Below, one piece after another: positions 21,486-33,029 of a stretch of DNA of 64,000 nucleotides. Numbering within the stretch: the first letter of the stretch is position 1; the number at the start of each line of letters is the position of its first letter. Source of the DNA: Polytrichum commune (lineage: Eukaryota > Streptophyta > Polytrichopsida > Polytrichales > Polytrichaceae). The position numbers were made by a program, and so were the translations under genes. The stretch is from positions 41,630,440-41,694,439 of the forward strand of contig OX485807.1 of assembly GCA_950295325.1 (NCBI GenBank), read 5' to 3'. The notes under the pieces are model-generated. The model was not told where the DNA came from. It worked only from the letters and a program-made list of their open reading frames with translations, and ran no database searches.

Positions 21486-22123
21486 ATCCTTAGAGTTGCT
21501 CAAAAACTCATGGTTTGGTAGGGAGTTTTGGCCCACTTTTGACAATATTAGATTCATGTTTAAGGAGTGTTCACGTGGTGGTCAAGTGGTGTTGGAACCT
21601 TCAGTTTTAGTCAGATGAAGGGGAGGCGTTTGACTTTGTCCAAAAGACAACTTTGTGACAAAAGAATTTCATGATAAACTTTTGAACGCACCTGAAATGT
21701 TACTCTCAAAAAATTTGGTATGGAGTTCATTTCATATAGCAATCTTATGGTCAAGATCAAACGCTTCACTTTCGTTTCAGTGAAATTGGACATTCAGACA
21801 CCGCTTGAACACTCATTAAGTATTAGATTGTCAAACCGATCACACATTGGTAAAGTCAACCACAGTCGATATGTAAAGTGTCGCATAGGTTCTAATTTGT
21901 CATCCAAGTTGGCCAAGCTTATCAAGTCCAACATAGAGCCGATACCTTGCTCCTCTTCATGTGTGCCATAAAAATCAAAAATTGACAAGTTATGTGACAA
22001 CGTGACATGTCTTTGTGGTCATTTTAACAAAACTATGTGGTTGATTTAACAATTCCTATATAAATTGTCAGAATTGGGTCAAAACTCCCTACCAAACTAT
22101 GAGTTTTCAGAGACCTTAAGGAT
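21486..22123. mobile_element. Fold-back element with about 65-bp terminal inverted repeats
   Basis: The left arm contains TATCCTTAGAG, AAAACTCATGGTTTGGTAGG and GAGTTTTGGCCCA; the right arm has the complements (CCTACCAAACTATGAGTTTT, then CTTAAGGATA). Long TIRs around about 510 bp of interior with no recognisable transposase. TSD not determined; superfamily unknown. Confidence 0.65.
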
Positions 22124-22227
22124 AACTATGTTATGTTTGAATTTTTTATAAGGTTTTTAAACATTAGAATCTCTATAATGGTGGGCCCCACAATGGCATT
22201 TTAGGGACCATCAAAAACCTCTTGATA

Positions 22228-22634
22228 CAATAGCAACCTAGGCACCTTTTTGCCTAATAATTAATTAAAGTGGGAAAGTAAGTTAGGCAGCCCAAAAAAT
22301 AATATTCTAAAACTCGGCATATTCAAAAAGGATTTAAAAATAAGTGAGACGTTCATTCCCGTCTTCATGGTAGTGTGTCGTCATGAGTTGTGGAGTAACT
22401 TCATTCTTGTATTGTTTTTAGACCATGAGTGAGATTGATGCCGTGTGAAGACATTATTGAAGTTATTTGATGCTACTTTGTTAGATCCCGTTGAATGTCA
22501 CTTGCATTATTATGATTTTAGACACTCTTTGATGTTATTTCTTGTTTATTGGACACTCAACAAAATAAATTTCCCATGAATTTAGGCACCTTTAAAATTA
22601 ATTACTTTTTGCCCAAGCTATTAGAGAGCTACGT
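22228..22634. mobile_element. Degenerate CCGTAG-family TIR element
   Basis: Contains the family-specific GCCTAATAATTAATTAAAG near the left end and TTTTTGCCCAAGCTATTAG near the right, as in 31282-31833 and 44526-44974. Termini are eroded; flanking TA is plausible on both sides. Confidence 0.45.
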
Positions 22635-22653
22635 TAAGTAGAATGGCATTCTC

Positions 22654-22675
22654 ATATATATATATATATATATAT
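22654..22675. repeat. (TA)n microsatellite
   Basis: About eleven AT dinucleotides just outside the degenerate TIR element. Confidence 0.95.
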
Positions 22676-25370
22676 GGCATCGTTTCAATTGCAAGTGGAG
22701 GAGATATTGAATTTTGATCATTATCATTAGAAACTATTAGAGAAGCACATGTAAGATGTGAACGGTTGCAATGACCATGAGAGGATGGTTTGGAAATGTG
22801 AGGGATGAATGAACTTTTATTGGTCATACTTAAATATGTTGTGAATGGTTGCAATTGATATCAAATAACGATGGCTAAATAAGTGTGTTCCGAGATCCAA
22901 AAGCTTTATCATCGAATTCAATCACTATCAGTTGGCAGTTGGATTGAAATTCCCAACGGTGAATGAATTCACCACGCGGTGTAATGAGGTGGTGGAAATT
23001 GGAGTTGTTTCTTATTGTATATAGACAACATGTCTAGCCCATTATGGCCTCGGTGTATGGCATAGACACTACCAGCATATGAGTTCTAGGTAATCGGCTT
23101 TTGTCGTTGAAAGAACATTGTAAATCTATCATCATCGTAGGTTTACATAATTTTCAATGACATAGGACAAGTTTCTAGTGACGCAAGACAATTGCTTAAT
23201 TAGGGTTCGTATGCTTGAAGCAAGAGTCCTAAATAGACTTATCAGTGGAGTTACTTTCGGATTAAATTCAAAATAATTCAAAAATTCAAAAAAACTGAAT
23301 TAGTTTTATCATTTAATACCTAAATAGCACTCCAAGTTCTAGCAACACAAACTTCATTAATTCCAAATCTAAAAAAATAAAATTTCTCATGAGAAGCCAC
23401 ACATTTTGCATTATTGGTCAAAGGCAACATCACATGGAAATAACCCTTGGCGGGCAACCAATTTTTGTTAGTTACTGAAGGCTCCCACACATGATGTAGG
23501 GTCTACAACAACTTGCAACAATATATAGCTCAACATTTATAAGAGCGGACTCTCTCTATCTACACTAGAAACCTTTAAGACATGTGTAGATTAAGACTAT
23601 TATATGTGTTTTTGATTTAGGCCACTAATAACTTGCCTTTTACTATACATTTCATCGTTCATAAAGAGCTTGAATTCAATTGCACAAAATACCTAGATGT
23701 CGAATACCGACACAACTTGTAATTGTAAGATTCACGAGCCATAAGAGGAGATCAACTTCTTGACCCTCATAAGCACTTACAATTTGATCTTCATTATTTG
23801 GAACCCCCGTCCAAAACTTATCACTTGATAAGACAAATAGAGGTACAATTTGACTCGGGAATCTTGTTGGGGTTACCCAAATCCAAAACAAACTAGATAT
23901 TTTGTTTTTGGATGATGAGAATGCAATCTCATTTCATCATCCTTCAAGCAACCAAGCCTAAATCACTCCCTTTCCTATTCCAAAAATGAACAACCAAAAA
24001 ATAGATAGATAGATAGATAGATACACCGACCTTCAAAAGATAGCAACCAATATATTTTAGAAAACTATCATAATCAACCATTATCCAATACTCAATTTTA
24101 GAGAACTATTATTATCAACCACCGTCCAATAAGTTCCCGAAAGGAAGTGTATTGCCTCAAGTAGCAATGAGGCTCCTACAAACAAGTGCGTATTCAAGTT
24201 GAATTTCTCATGACATTATGAAGTTGAGCTATGTCTTTTCTTTTCAATTTAAGCTTCAATTCTATTCATAAAGCAATGCCCAACTTACAAGGAGTTGCCT
24301 AACACTCTTTCATGTCGTGCTCTTGCCATAGTCAACAAGTTGAATGGGTGCATGCATGCAATCCCATATTTGTATTGAAATCAGGGCATAAAGAAGAGGA
24401 GGATGAGTGTAAAGGGGGAATAATGTCCACCTCATACCAAAGGTCCACCGAACTTGCATCATCGTGTTCCACATTCCATGACTTTTCATTTACGTAAGTG
24501 CATTAACATTCCATAACATTACTTCACAATGTAGGTCAATTCATATTCTTAAAAAATTAAAATTAAAATTAAAAAAAATCCGCCACATTGTTCAAAGCCG
24601 TGATAACAGTGGGTAAACTTGTGAGTCTCTGGCGGGAAAACATGGTTAACTACTTGAAGAACGTTAAGTCTCAACACCTAGTGGAGAGTTGCACTTCAAT
24701 GCCGTGTATGTGGGCCTTATGTGGTCACTCTTCTTAATTGGGCATTTGTATTTGAGGGGTACATGGCAAAGCTTGTAGTCGAGACCACATTAAAGATGTG
24801 TTACACTGGGATTGGGCTATGTGCTCAAAACAAAAACATCAACTGAACTCAATACTTACATTAACATAATTGCGAGAATCTATAACACGAGACTATCAAA
24901 ACCAAAAACAAAACATCCCCTTTGACTTTCTCACAACTTTTGCATCTCAATTTCGACTCTAAAACTTTAAAAAACCAGTCTACAAGATCCACAAATGACT
25001 ACTCACATAACGAATCAATTCGGGGTCTCACCAACAACCCCGAATTGTTGATGGAGTTTGGAAGTGCCCACAACATGGCCACGTTTCCTTAACACCACCA
25101 CATCTAAAACCAAAGGGGATGTGGAATTGTTGGGAGATTCGTTGGAAGATAAGGCCGTGCGGCTCAAGGAGTCAAGTGGCGATTAAGTTAAGTTATGTAA
25201 GCCACCACTTTTGGCCTTCAAGAAGTGAGTACATGAGTCCACAAGTGAATCTGCAACTGGGACTTAAAAAGTGGGGCGCCTTTGAGCTCATTGGCGTCTT
25301 TTGGGCTATGGTCTCTTTTTCGCAGGTGTCCATGTTCCAAGCACCACACCGCTCGTCAAGGACTAAGGTA
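22676..25370. other. Gene-free AT-rich stretch
   Basis: No gene recognised. About 23070-23260 is a dispersed repeat homologous to 57370-57545 (shared GAAAGAACA, AATCTATCAT, ACATAGGACAAGTTTC.AGTGA). A (GATA)n tract lies at 24001-24023. Confidence 0.45.
24001..24023. repeat. (GATA)n microsatellite
   Basis: Five to six ATAG units. Confidence 0.9.
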
Positions 25371-25794
25371 AGGTAGAAATACCATAACCCATGAAAATAA
25401 GGTGATTCGCATTGAAGATCTGGTCTGACAATCATGAGATAATTTTACACGATACACGAGACGGATTCATGAAGAATGCAAGTTGTTTCATATTTTTCTG
25501 CCCTATAATGCAAAAAATGCTACAATTTTTCAAAGTGGAAAGTTGTCCAACCCCCTGCTCGTTCACTAGATTCTCCCGACACCGAACACGGTAATCCGCA
25601 TTTCCATACAAAACATCGCCTAAATCGGTTACCTCGTGAGTACATTAACACTCGACTCCCATTGGCTACACTAAGTGTACACGCATTGAAGTTGCCGCCG
25701 AGCCATGATCCGTTTCAGAAATGGCACTTCTCCATTATGACGGCGGTCTAGTGCACGGCTAGAGGGTGGTTGATGGGTTATGGTATTTCTACCT
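25371..25794 (+). mobile_element. TA-target TIR element, 424 bp, copy 2
   Basis: Ends AGGTAGAAATACCATAACCC and GGGTTATGGTATTTCTACCT, flanked by TA on both sides. Internal markers shared with the other copies: CTGGTCTGACAATCATGAGA, CGAACACGGTAATCC, ATGACGGCGGTCTA. Tc1/mariner-like target; no transposase. Confidence 0.87.
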
Positions 25795-25796
25795 TA

Positions 25797-26002
25797 GATG
25801 GGTCTTAAATGGACACTTTTGTTCCTAAACTAGCCCACTTCTCGTAGCATATGAAACACATGATCGATGAGCGCGAGATGGTTAGCACGAATCCAATTCA
25901 AGGCCGTAGCCACTTCCCTCACAATGTTCGGAGCTTATATGAACTTCTTACTCGTTATCAAAGTGACGATTCTCGTGCTCGGTAAATGATTATATCCCCC
26001 CC

Positions 26003-26041
<39 letters not shown>

Positions 26042-26167
26042 CTATGTTGATTGTTGAGCTTAGAATGGTTGATAGATCGTCCAATATCTTTTAAACATGT
26101 GTCTTTTCAGTTTGTTCTTAGATCCACACCAAGCCACATATCACTCAAATGTAGGTGGTTGATTACG
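25797..26167 (+). repeat. Dispersed repeat family, copy 2, with C-run and (CA)n
   Basis: Same family as 14689-15003 and 29886-30210. It carries a run of about nine C followed by about 18 CA units (25997-26041) at a point where the PCO-intron copy has none. It starts directly after the 424-bp TIR element. Confidence 0.6.
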
Positions 26168-26719
26168 AGGGGTGATTGAATCATGGCCAGTCTACCCTAC
26201 TTGTATTTAAGTTAGCTTAAAGTTTTGCAATTGCATTGGGCTCAGCTAGAGCTCGCAGTAGCGGAGGATAATGTAGTCAGGCTCGTCTTCTGCATTGATG
26301 ATATGTGCAATTAGATTGCCTTTGTGAATAGATTGCCTCTTTACCCACGCAATTCACCTTGGATCAAAATCGAATTACGAAGACTACTCATTCTATAAAT
26401 TCAATCTTATAACAACCATGGGTAAAACAAATATATTATATTTTTATTGTGATAATAAGTATTCAAACTAGTGTGGAATGTCAATAAATTGGCGTGGAGC
26501 AACCTAATTGCAAATAACATTGTAGCTCTCTCCCTAATGCTCCGTGGGAGGAGTGAAAGGTAGACTACTTATGTGCCATAACTTAAAATCTTGAGGTAAG
26601 TCAAGTATTCACAAACTTAACTAGGCTACATTGTTTTGTCTAATTAGTGTGTATTTGGAGTTACGTGTTGTCATAACTTTTTGCTGAGAGTATTTTTTTT
26701 AACATAAATAACATATGTA

Positions 26720-27081
26720 CACTAATTATGATATTTAGTGTCATTAATTCTAATTATCTTGCTCAATACTAATTGTAAACCGTGGTGTAGTGTCGCCAAC
26801 ACTAAATGTTAACCCAACATTATTTGTCATTCCTTGTGAAAATTTTGGGGGAAATTGATTTACAGTGTGCAATTACTATCACTTAACAAGTGTTTTTCAT
26901 CCAAAATTCAATCATCCATGATAATATTTCATCACAAGTTGATGACAAGAGAAGGTAGGATTTTGGTCAATGGATGCACTCATCCATGACAATGTTTGTT
27001 CAATTATTCATAAGAAGTGTCATCCAAAAAGTTACCATAGTGACATAAAATACCTTATGACACTAGATATCATAATTAGTG
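26720..27081 (+). mobile_element. TA-flanked CACTAAT-type TIR element, 362 bp
   Basis: TA then CACTAATTATGATATTTAGT on the left; ATCATAATTAGTG then TA on the right, with inverted repeats of about 27 bp. This is the uninterrupted relative of 19152-19794. No coding frame. Confidence 0.78.
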
Positions 27082-28068
27082 TAGTTAGTATGCACACCAA
27101 AGGATATGATAAAAGTTAGTTCATAAAATGATATTGCCGGTAGAAAGTTATAGCAACGCATAATTTCAAATGAAAACCCACACTAATTAGACAAAATGAT
27201 GTAGTTTTGTGCCCAAACTAAGGATGGTAGGATTTTGATTAGTCCATGCAAAAATAGAATAGAATTTAGCACTAGTTGAGTTTACCAGCAATGTGGCCAC
27301 ATAAATAAAAATTAACAACAATTTATACTAACACTTCTCTCTAGCACTCCTTAACATTGGTTACCCCTAACTAGCAGTGTGGTTGGGTTTCATTATAGCC
27401 AAATTCAGAGATGAATGTCAAAGGGACTTCAACAAATTTTCTATTTGAATTTGGGGCCCACTTTCAAACACATCTAGTTTAAGGCAGAGAATGTTGTATG
27501 GAATGCTTAGTATTGTTATGGTTAGAAATATTTGAGCCATGCAACCTTCATGTGTCACCGAGCTATGGGTCATAGCATATATGGATAATGTTTTCAGGGT
27601 TTGTGGGAATTTGTGTTAGAGCCATCTCTTAGAGGTAGACCTTATGCAAATTCCGGCGGACCATGTCAACGGTACACCCTTAGGTAGAGAAACAAGGGCC
27701 CTCACATTTACATGGTCATGGCCCTTGGCTCATGTGTGAAAGTGGCCGTTATTGTCTTATGGCTTGTTTATCCAAACCCATCCTCACTACATTGATATGT
27801 ATGTGCAATTAGGTCATGAACAAGTTGCCTCTTTATCCATGTGCATGATCTTGGATCAAAATCATAACCTAAAGAAACTTCACCTTTGTTTTTTTATCCA
27901 TATAGCAACTATATTGAAACCATAATTCATGTGTTTTGTTATCATAGTGATAAATATTTGAAATAGTTGGGAATGTTGATAAATTATGTGAGGCAAACCT
28001 AGTGGCACACGAGATTGTAAGTTAGTTTGGGGGTTTTTGATGTTGGTTTTGGGGTTGTGAGGGCCCAT
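27082..28068. other. Gene-free stretch with MITE debris
   Basis: No gene. Around 27650-27760 there is a broken piece of the GGGCCACTTCAC family (GGTCATGGCCCTTGGCTCAT, GTGTGAAAGTGGCC) without a partner end. Confidence 0.5.
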
Positions 28069-28584
28069 ATAGTCTGCCATGTAGGAATATATGGAGACTT
28101 TACACCCGTGGATAATTCCTTTGGACCCCTTAGGCCTTCACCCTCTAGTGTGCTAAGCAAACTTGGACAGGCTCGATCTTTCCGACCAATGAGGCAATCT
28201 TAGAGGGAAATGGTCACAAGTCATAGACCATGGAACATTTACATATAGTTTGCCATGCAATAATCTTTGTAGACTTTTCATCCCACAGTAACTCCTTTGG
28301 GCCCCTTAGGCCTTCACCTTCTAGTGTGCCAAGTAAACTTGGATGGTCTCGATCTTCCCAACCAATGAGAGATCTTAGAGGGCATGGTCACAAGTCATAG
28401 ACCATGGAACATTCATCTATAGTTTGCCATGTAAGAATCCATGTAGACTTTTCATCCCACAGTAACTCCCTTGGGCCCCTTAGGCCTCCACCTTCTAGTG
28501 TGCCCAGTAAACTTGGACGGTCTCGACGTTCCCGACCAACGAGAGATCTTAGAATGCAACGGTCACGGGCCTTGGGTCTCTCGC
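28069..28584 (+). repeat. Tandem array of an amplified MITE half, 3 copies of about 175 bp
   Basis: Copies start at 28069, 28245 and 28419, each with TAGT.TGCCATG, TAGACTTTTCATCCCACAGT (copies 2-3), CCCCTTAGGCC, CTAGTGTGC and ACCAATGAG or its variant. The unit corresponds to one arm of the GGGCCACTTCAC element (compare 61620-61720). Confidence 0.82.
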
Positions 28585-29263
28585 CAGTGTCGGGAAGATG
28601 TTTGGGCACAACCGGTTGATATCCTCGTGTGTGCAAGTCCAACCGGTTACATGTTGACGACATCCTCCGGGCTTCCTTTATTAAATTGGGGTATATTCTT
28701 CTATAAACCCCTCTAAAACCATCAGTAATTTTCCTGCAGTCTTGAACAACTTCAACCGGTTATACCTCAAACTCCACCGGTTACATCTCAAACTCAACCG
28801 GTTATATCTCAAACTCCACCAGTCATACCTCAAGCTCCACTGGTCATACCTCAAACTCCACCGGTGATATCTCAAACTCCACCGGTTATATCTCAAACTC
28901 CACCGGTTATACCTCAAACTCAACCGGTTATACCTCAAACTCCACCGGTTATACCTCAAACTCAACCGGTTATACCTCAAACTCCACCAGTTATACCTCA
29001 AACTCAACCGGTTATACCTCAAACTCAACCACCGGTTATACCTCAAACTCAACCGGTTATACCTCAAACCCCACCGGTCATATCTCAAACTCCACCGGTT
29101 ATACCTCAAACCCCACCGGTCATATCTCAAACTCCACCGGTTATACCTCAAACTCCACCGGTCATACCTCAAACTCCACCGGTTATATCTCAAACTCAAC
29201 TGGTGATTTCTCAACCTCCACCGGTTCATCTGTGACTAAGTGCCGGTTCTCCCCCTGATCATA
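28585..29263 (+). mobile_element. AACCGGTT-family element enlarged by an internal minisatellite
   Basis: Starts CAGTGTCGGGAAGATGTTTG, contains CAAGTCCAACCGGTTACATG and ends CGGTTCTCCCCCTGATCAT, as do the roughly 220-bp copies. Between the halves the 21-bp unit is repeated 22 times. A weak duplication of GTCTCTC flanks it. The long open frames on both strands come from the repeat. Confidence 0.75.
28756..29220. repeat. 21-bp minisatellite, 22 copies
   Basis: Unit CCGGTTATACCTCAAACTCCA with A/T, C/T and CCA/CAA variants; 465 bp equals 22 units plus one 3-bp insertion near 29030. Because the unit is a multiple of 3, several frames stay open: plus strand PVIPQTP-type repeats, minus strand SLRYNRW-type repeats. 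Confidence 0.96.
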
Positions 29264-29742
29264 GTGTCTCTCTGGTGTGTTGTGTGTGTGTGAGAGAAGT
29301 GGCCTTGAAAGGAGGGAGGGAGCAAGGGAGCAAGGGAGCAAGGGAGGGTGGGTGGGTGGGTGTTTTAGCAACGGGTGCCACAAAATGCTAAGCCCCAGCC
29401 ACGTCCACAAAAAGGAAAGGAGTTGGAGCAGGAGCAGGAGTGGGAGTGTGATATTTTGGGAGGGCCACCGAATAAGTTAGCTTGTGTTCCGACGCCACTC
29501 CTGCTTCCCATTGAATGAGACGCTGGGGATCTGTCACGGCCGCTTTTGCCATGTGGGTCACCAGGTGCGATGACTCATCCCCTCTCCCAAGAAGTTATGG
29601 GGAAGGCACAAGTATAATAAGCTTTTGTAGTTGGAACTCGAAAGTACGTACTCCCAAAGGTCGCTTCCCAGCAAGGCCGGCCAATGAGGGGCCGGATTGA
29701 GATACAAGGATTTTGTGGTGATGCCCAACACTCACCGCCCCC

Positions 29743-29773
<31 letters not shown>

Positions 29774-29833
29774 GAGAAGAGAATGGAGGCTTTTTCACTT
29801 GCCCCGGGTCGGAACCCGTTTTGCCGCCATTCG
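29264..29833. other. Gene-free, GC-richer stretch
   Basis: No gene recognised. Contains GGGAGCAAGGGAGCAAGGGA-type short repeats near 29310-29365 and a (GA)n tract at 29743-29770. Confidence 0.45.
29743..29770. repeat. (GA)n microsatellite
   Basis: About fourteen GA units. Confidence 0.95.
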
Positions 29834-30210
29834 TCATGCATGCACCACCAAACCCTAGCTTTGGGGGGGGGGGGCACTAAGGTAGATGTGTCTTAAATGG
29901 GCACGTTTTCTCCGACGAGCCCACTTCTCCTAGGGCATGAAACAAGTGATTACTACGGGATGGCTAGCGAACTCCAAGTCGAGGCCGTGGCCTCTTTGCT
30001 CTTAATGTTCGGAACATGTATGAGTGTCTTGGTCATTATCAAAGTGAAGATTCTTGTGGTCATATGGATTCATACGGTCATGCGTGCACCACCAAACCCT
30101 AGTTTGGGGGGGGGTGACTAAGGTAGACGTGTCTTAAATGGTCGCGTTTTTTCCCCGATGAGCCCACTTCTCCTAGGGCATGAAACAAGCAATTACTACA
30201 GGATGGCTAA
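29834..30210 (+). repeat. Tandem duplication (period about 244 bp) of the dispersed repeat
   Basis: TCATGC.TGCACCACCAAACC starts at 29834 and again at 30078; each is followed by a G run, CTAAGGTAGA.GTGTCTTAAATGG and GAGCCCACTTCTCCTAGGGC. The second copy is cut by the microsatellite at 30213. Same family as 14689-15003. Confidence 0.85.
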
Positions 30211-30211
30211 C

Positions 30212-30212
<1 letters not shown>

Positions 30213-30254
<42 letters not shown>

Positions 30255-30271
30255 GTATATATATATATATA
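30213..30271. repeat. (CA)n(TA)n compound microsatellite
   Basis: About 17 CA units followed by imperfect TA units. Confidence 0.95.
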
Positions 30272-31281
30272 ATCTTTATTTGCAGGACATGGGACAGTGG
30301 TATATCACACGCGTGAGTCCTCCTTGCCCATTTTTCAGCTCTCACTTCTGGCTGCTGGCAGACTCATGTGTAAGAAATAAATGGCATGGGTATCATGAAA
30401 CACACGTAAATTAATGTTCATTGCACTATATTGGGTATGATGATCAATGTGGGCCACAGTAATAACAAGGGATTTACTCTAAAAAAGAAGAAGCATGGTA
30501 ACGGTTCTAGCACCTTCTATCTTAATGTGGGTCTATGAACGGGGAGATTTGACCTCTAGTTACAAATGTATAGGTTGAGTTTGAGAAATAATCAGTTCAA
30601 GTTCAAAAGTTTAGGCAAATTGCCGACCATTCTAAAATAATCTATAGAATACATCTGAAATCAACGAGTGGCTTAAATCAACAAGTCGCAAGAGTGCTAT
30701 GCCCTATCATAAATTGCATTACATTACATCCAACGAGGTTCATGTGAGTAGAACGGAAATACCTTACTAATAGTAGTAAATGTCATAATGAGATAAACTT
30801 TCCCCATCAAGAGGGACTTCTCTTACTGCCAAGAAGCAGTGAATGGCCCTATTGTGTGCAAGATATTAATTATATCATGCCTAGACTAGGACCAATGATT
30901 GGTCCATGCTAGTGGGAGAGTTTCCATCTTGATAGGAGTTCTTGTCTTGTATGCATTGCTGAAATCGCGTACATTACATCCAATGAAGTTATTGTGAGTG
31001 GGACAAAAATTCCTTATTGCTAGCAATATATCGAAAAGTGTGAATGAATGTAATTAGTTGTATTAAGCCTAATTAAGCTTGATTAAATCAAATATCATGC
31101 TTACCAAACTAATTAAGTGTGATTAATCCTTAAATGCACTTACTTGAATTACTTATGAATTAATCTAGATGTGAGAATTGATGTGCTTGATTACACTTGT
31201 TTAGGCTTCGTTATGCTTGACTAGGTTTAATGCGCTTACTTGCACTTCATTGGGCTTAATTAGTTCAAATGTGTATGAATA
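30272..31281. other. Gene-free stretch
   Basis: No gene. A degraded minus-strand AACCGGTT-family fragment lies at about 30550-30670 (TTGAGTTTGAGAAATAATC, GACCATTCTAAAATAATC). A local duplication of CATTACATCCAA.GA is seen near 30720 and 30970. Confidence 0.45.
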
Positions 31282-31833
31282 CCATAGTTTCATAGTATAT
31301 TGGGCGGGTCTTTGCCTAATAATTAATCAAAGTGACCAAAATAGTTAGGCCAACCAGAAAATAATATATTAAGATTGGGTAGTTTCAAAAAACGATTAAA
31401 AAAGTTAGGCATTCATCCAAGTTTCTATTACGGTTTTTGGATGGCTATTGCTAATTTCCTCTAAGATGGCCAATTTACCTAAGACCCTTACCTTCAACTC
31501 TGAAGCTCCCATTAGTTACCCTTAACTCTTGTGTGACATGGTTTGTTATGTGTTAGAGACATATGAAAGTTGTGAAAGTGTTAGAAGTGTTTAGAATTGC
31601 AAGGCAAAAGACTCACAAAAGACTTTGCAATGTACGTATAGACCTATTGACAATTAAAAGCTAATTTATTGAATTACAACAAATGTGAGCCGAGCTTTTG
31701 TACTTTCAGCATTAATCTGATCTTCTTATTTTTTTATTTTAAAAAAAAAAGGCAAACCATGTCAATGATTTCCTAGAAATTTAGGCACCCTTTTATTTAT
31801 TTATTTTTTGTCCAAGCTGCTAGGCAACTACGG
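31282..31833. mobile_element. CCGTAG-family TIR element, 552 bp
   Basis: TA then CCATAGTTTCATAGTATATTGGGC on the left; GTCCAAGCTGCTAGGCAACTACGG then TA on the right. Contains TTGCCTAATAATTAATC near the left end. Same family as 34006-34949 and 44526-44974. Confidence 0.65.
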
Positions 31834-31884
31834 TACTTGTAGAAACTTAGGCCTTGCGCTCGATTACCGTTAATCACAGTTAAT

Positions 31885-32820
31885 CACAGTTATTTACATT
31901 TAATTGCATTTAATCACACTTAGTTAATCTCAATGTGTATGAATACTTGTGAAAGTAGAAGGCACTCACTAGACTATCATAAAATAAGCACACTCAAAAC
32001 AACACACTACTTTAAGTTTCATTTTTGAATGACAAAGACCCTTTCAAATGGTAAGTCACAAAATTAATGACCTCAATGGTAACGAGGGTTTTGTAATATA
32101 CTTGACTTCCATGCTTTATCGATGGCTCCACTTCGAAAAATAAATTCCAATCAATTATTTATTTACTAAGTGGAAGTGAACACATATATTGCATTTTGGA
32201 CGTTGAAGATGTAGTGCACTCGTTACATGTTATATGAACAAGCGGCCTTCCAGAATGCAAGGACAAATTTTTCTTCTTCTCGACGTCGGGTGGGATGGGC
32301 AACAGTTTAGAGTCGAAATCATAAAATATTGGATTTTCTTCTGGGGACTTGCCCAGGGCTACCAGATCACGGGACCCAACCCCTATCCACCTCCCGTTTA
32401 ACCCTTAAACGACAATTCATGGCTTGGGCGGGCAACCCCAAATTGGATCACGGCATCTTTTATGCTTGGGCATCATGAATAGTGCACTTTTTGAACTTGG
32501 GCATCATGAATGAGCCAATCAATGATGAGCTTGCAACCTCCTACAAGGTTGTGTGCAACCCCAACCTACCTACCACAATCCTTTCAAAGCACAAATCACT
32601 CATACAAATTGTGATTTCAATTGTAAAAGTTCACTTTGTGAATGTATCATAAGAAGGTGATTAGAATGATATCAAAAAATAAGTGAAAAGTTGAGTACCG
32701 GAAGAGCTACAGAGAAGATTATGTAGAAATCAAGCCCCTCGGGCTTGCTCTGTCGTTTAAGGGTTAAAGTTCATAGGGGGAGGGTTAACGTCCGCCATCT
32801 TGAAATCAATCTCCTTGCTA
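31885..32820 (+). repeat. Dispersed repeat, copy 2, interrupted by a piggyBac-like element
   Basis: Collinear with 4555-5165 up to about 32401 and again from 32764 (TTAAAGTTCATAGGGGGAGG versus CTAAAAGTTCATAGCGGGAGG). The interruption is the 362-bp element at 32402-32763. Confidence 0.6.
32402..32763. mobile_element. piggyBac-like MITE, 362 bp, TTAA TSD
   Basis: Ends CCCTTAAACGACA and its perfect complement TGTCGTTTAAGGG (13 bp), flanked on both sides by TTAA (32398-32401, 32764-32767). CCC/GGG ends with TTAA targets are the piggyBac hallmark. The related host repeat at 4555-5165 shows the site without it. No transposase; non-autonomous. A short internal palindrome (AAGCCCCTCGGGCTT) lies near the right end. 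Confidence 0.8.
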
Positions 32821-33029
32821 CCCAGAAAGGATAAGTTGTGTAAAGGAAATATCAAATACCGAGACCCCAAGTCCTGGGTCACGGTGTTGAAAAGCCAGAT
32901 ATGTTTTTGCAGCTTTTCCCAAATTGGCAAAGCTTGGGGAGGCTCTAACTCCAAGCCCCAAAAGGGCATCCACTTCGCTTTCCTCGAAAGTTGACAACTG
33001 GACACATGGCCTACGCACGAGCCTTGTAA

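Noticed and set aside
28756-29220. Regular repeats resembling a CRISPR array
   Set aside because: Direct 21-bp units with no unique spacers, in eukaryotic DNA; it is a minisatellite.
28681-29235. Long open frames on both strands (182 codons minus, 123 codons plus) with repeated peptide motifs
   Set aside because: They arise from a 21-bp minisatellite whose length is divisible by 3; both strands are open at once and the rest of the element is non-coding in other copies.
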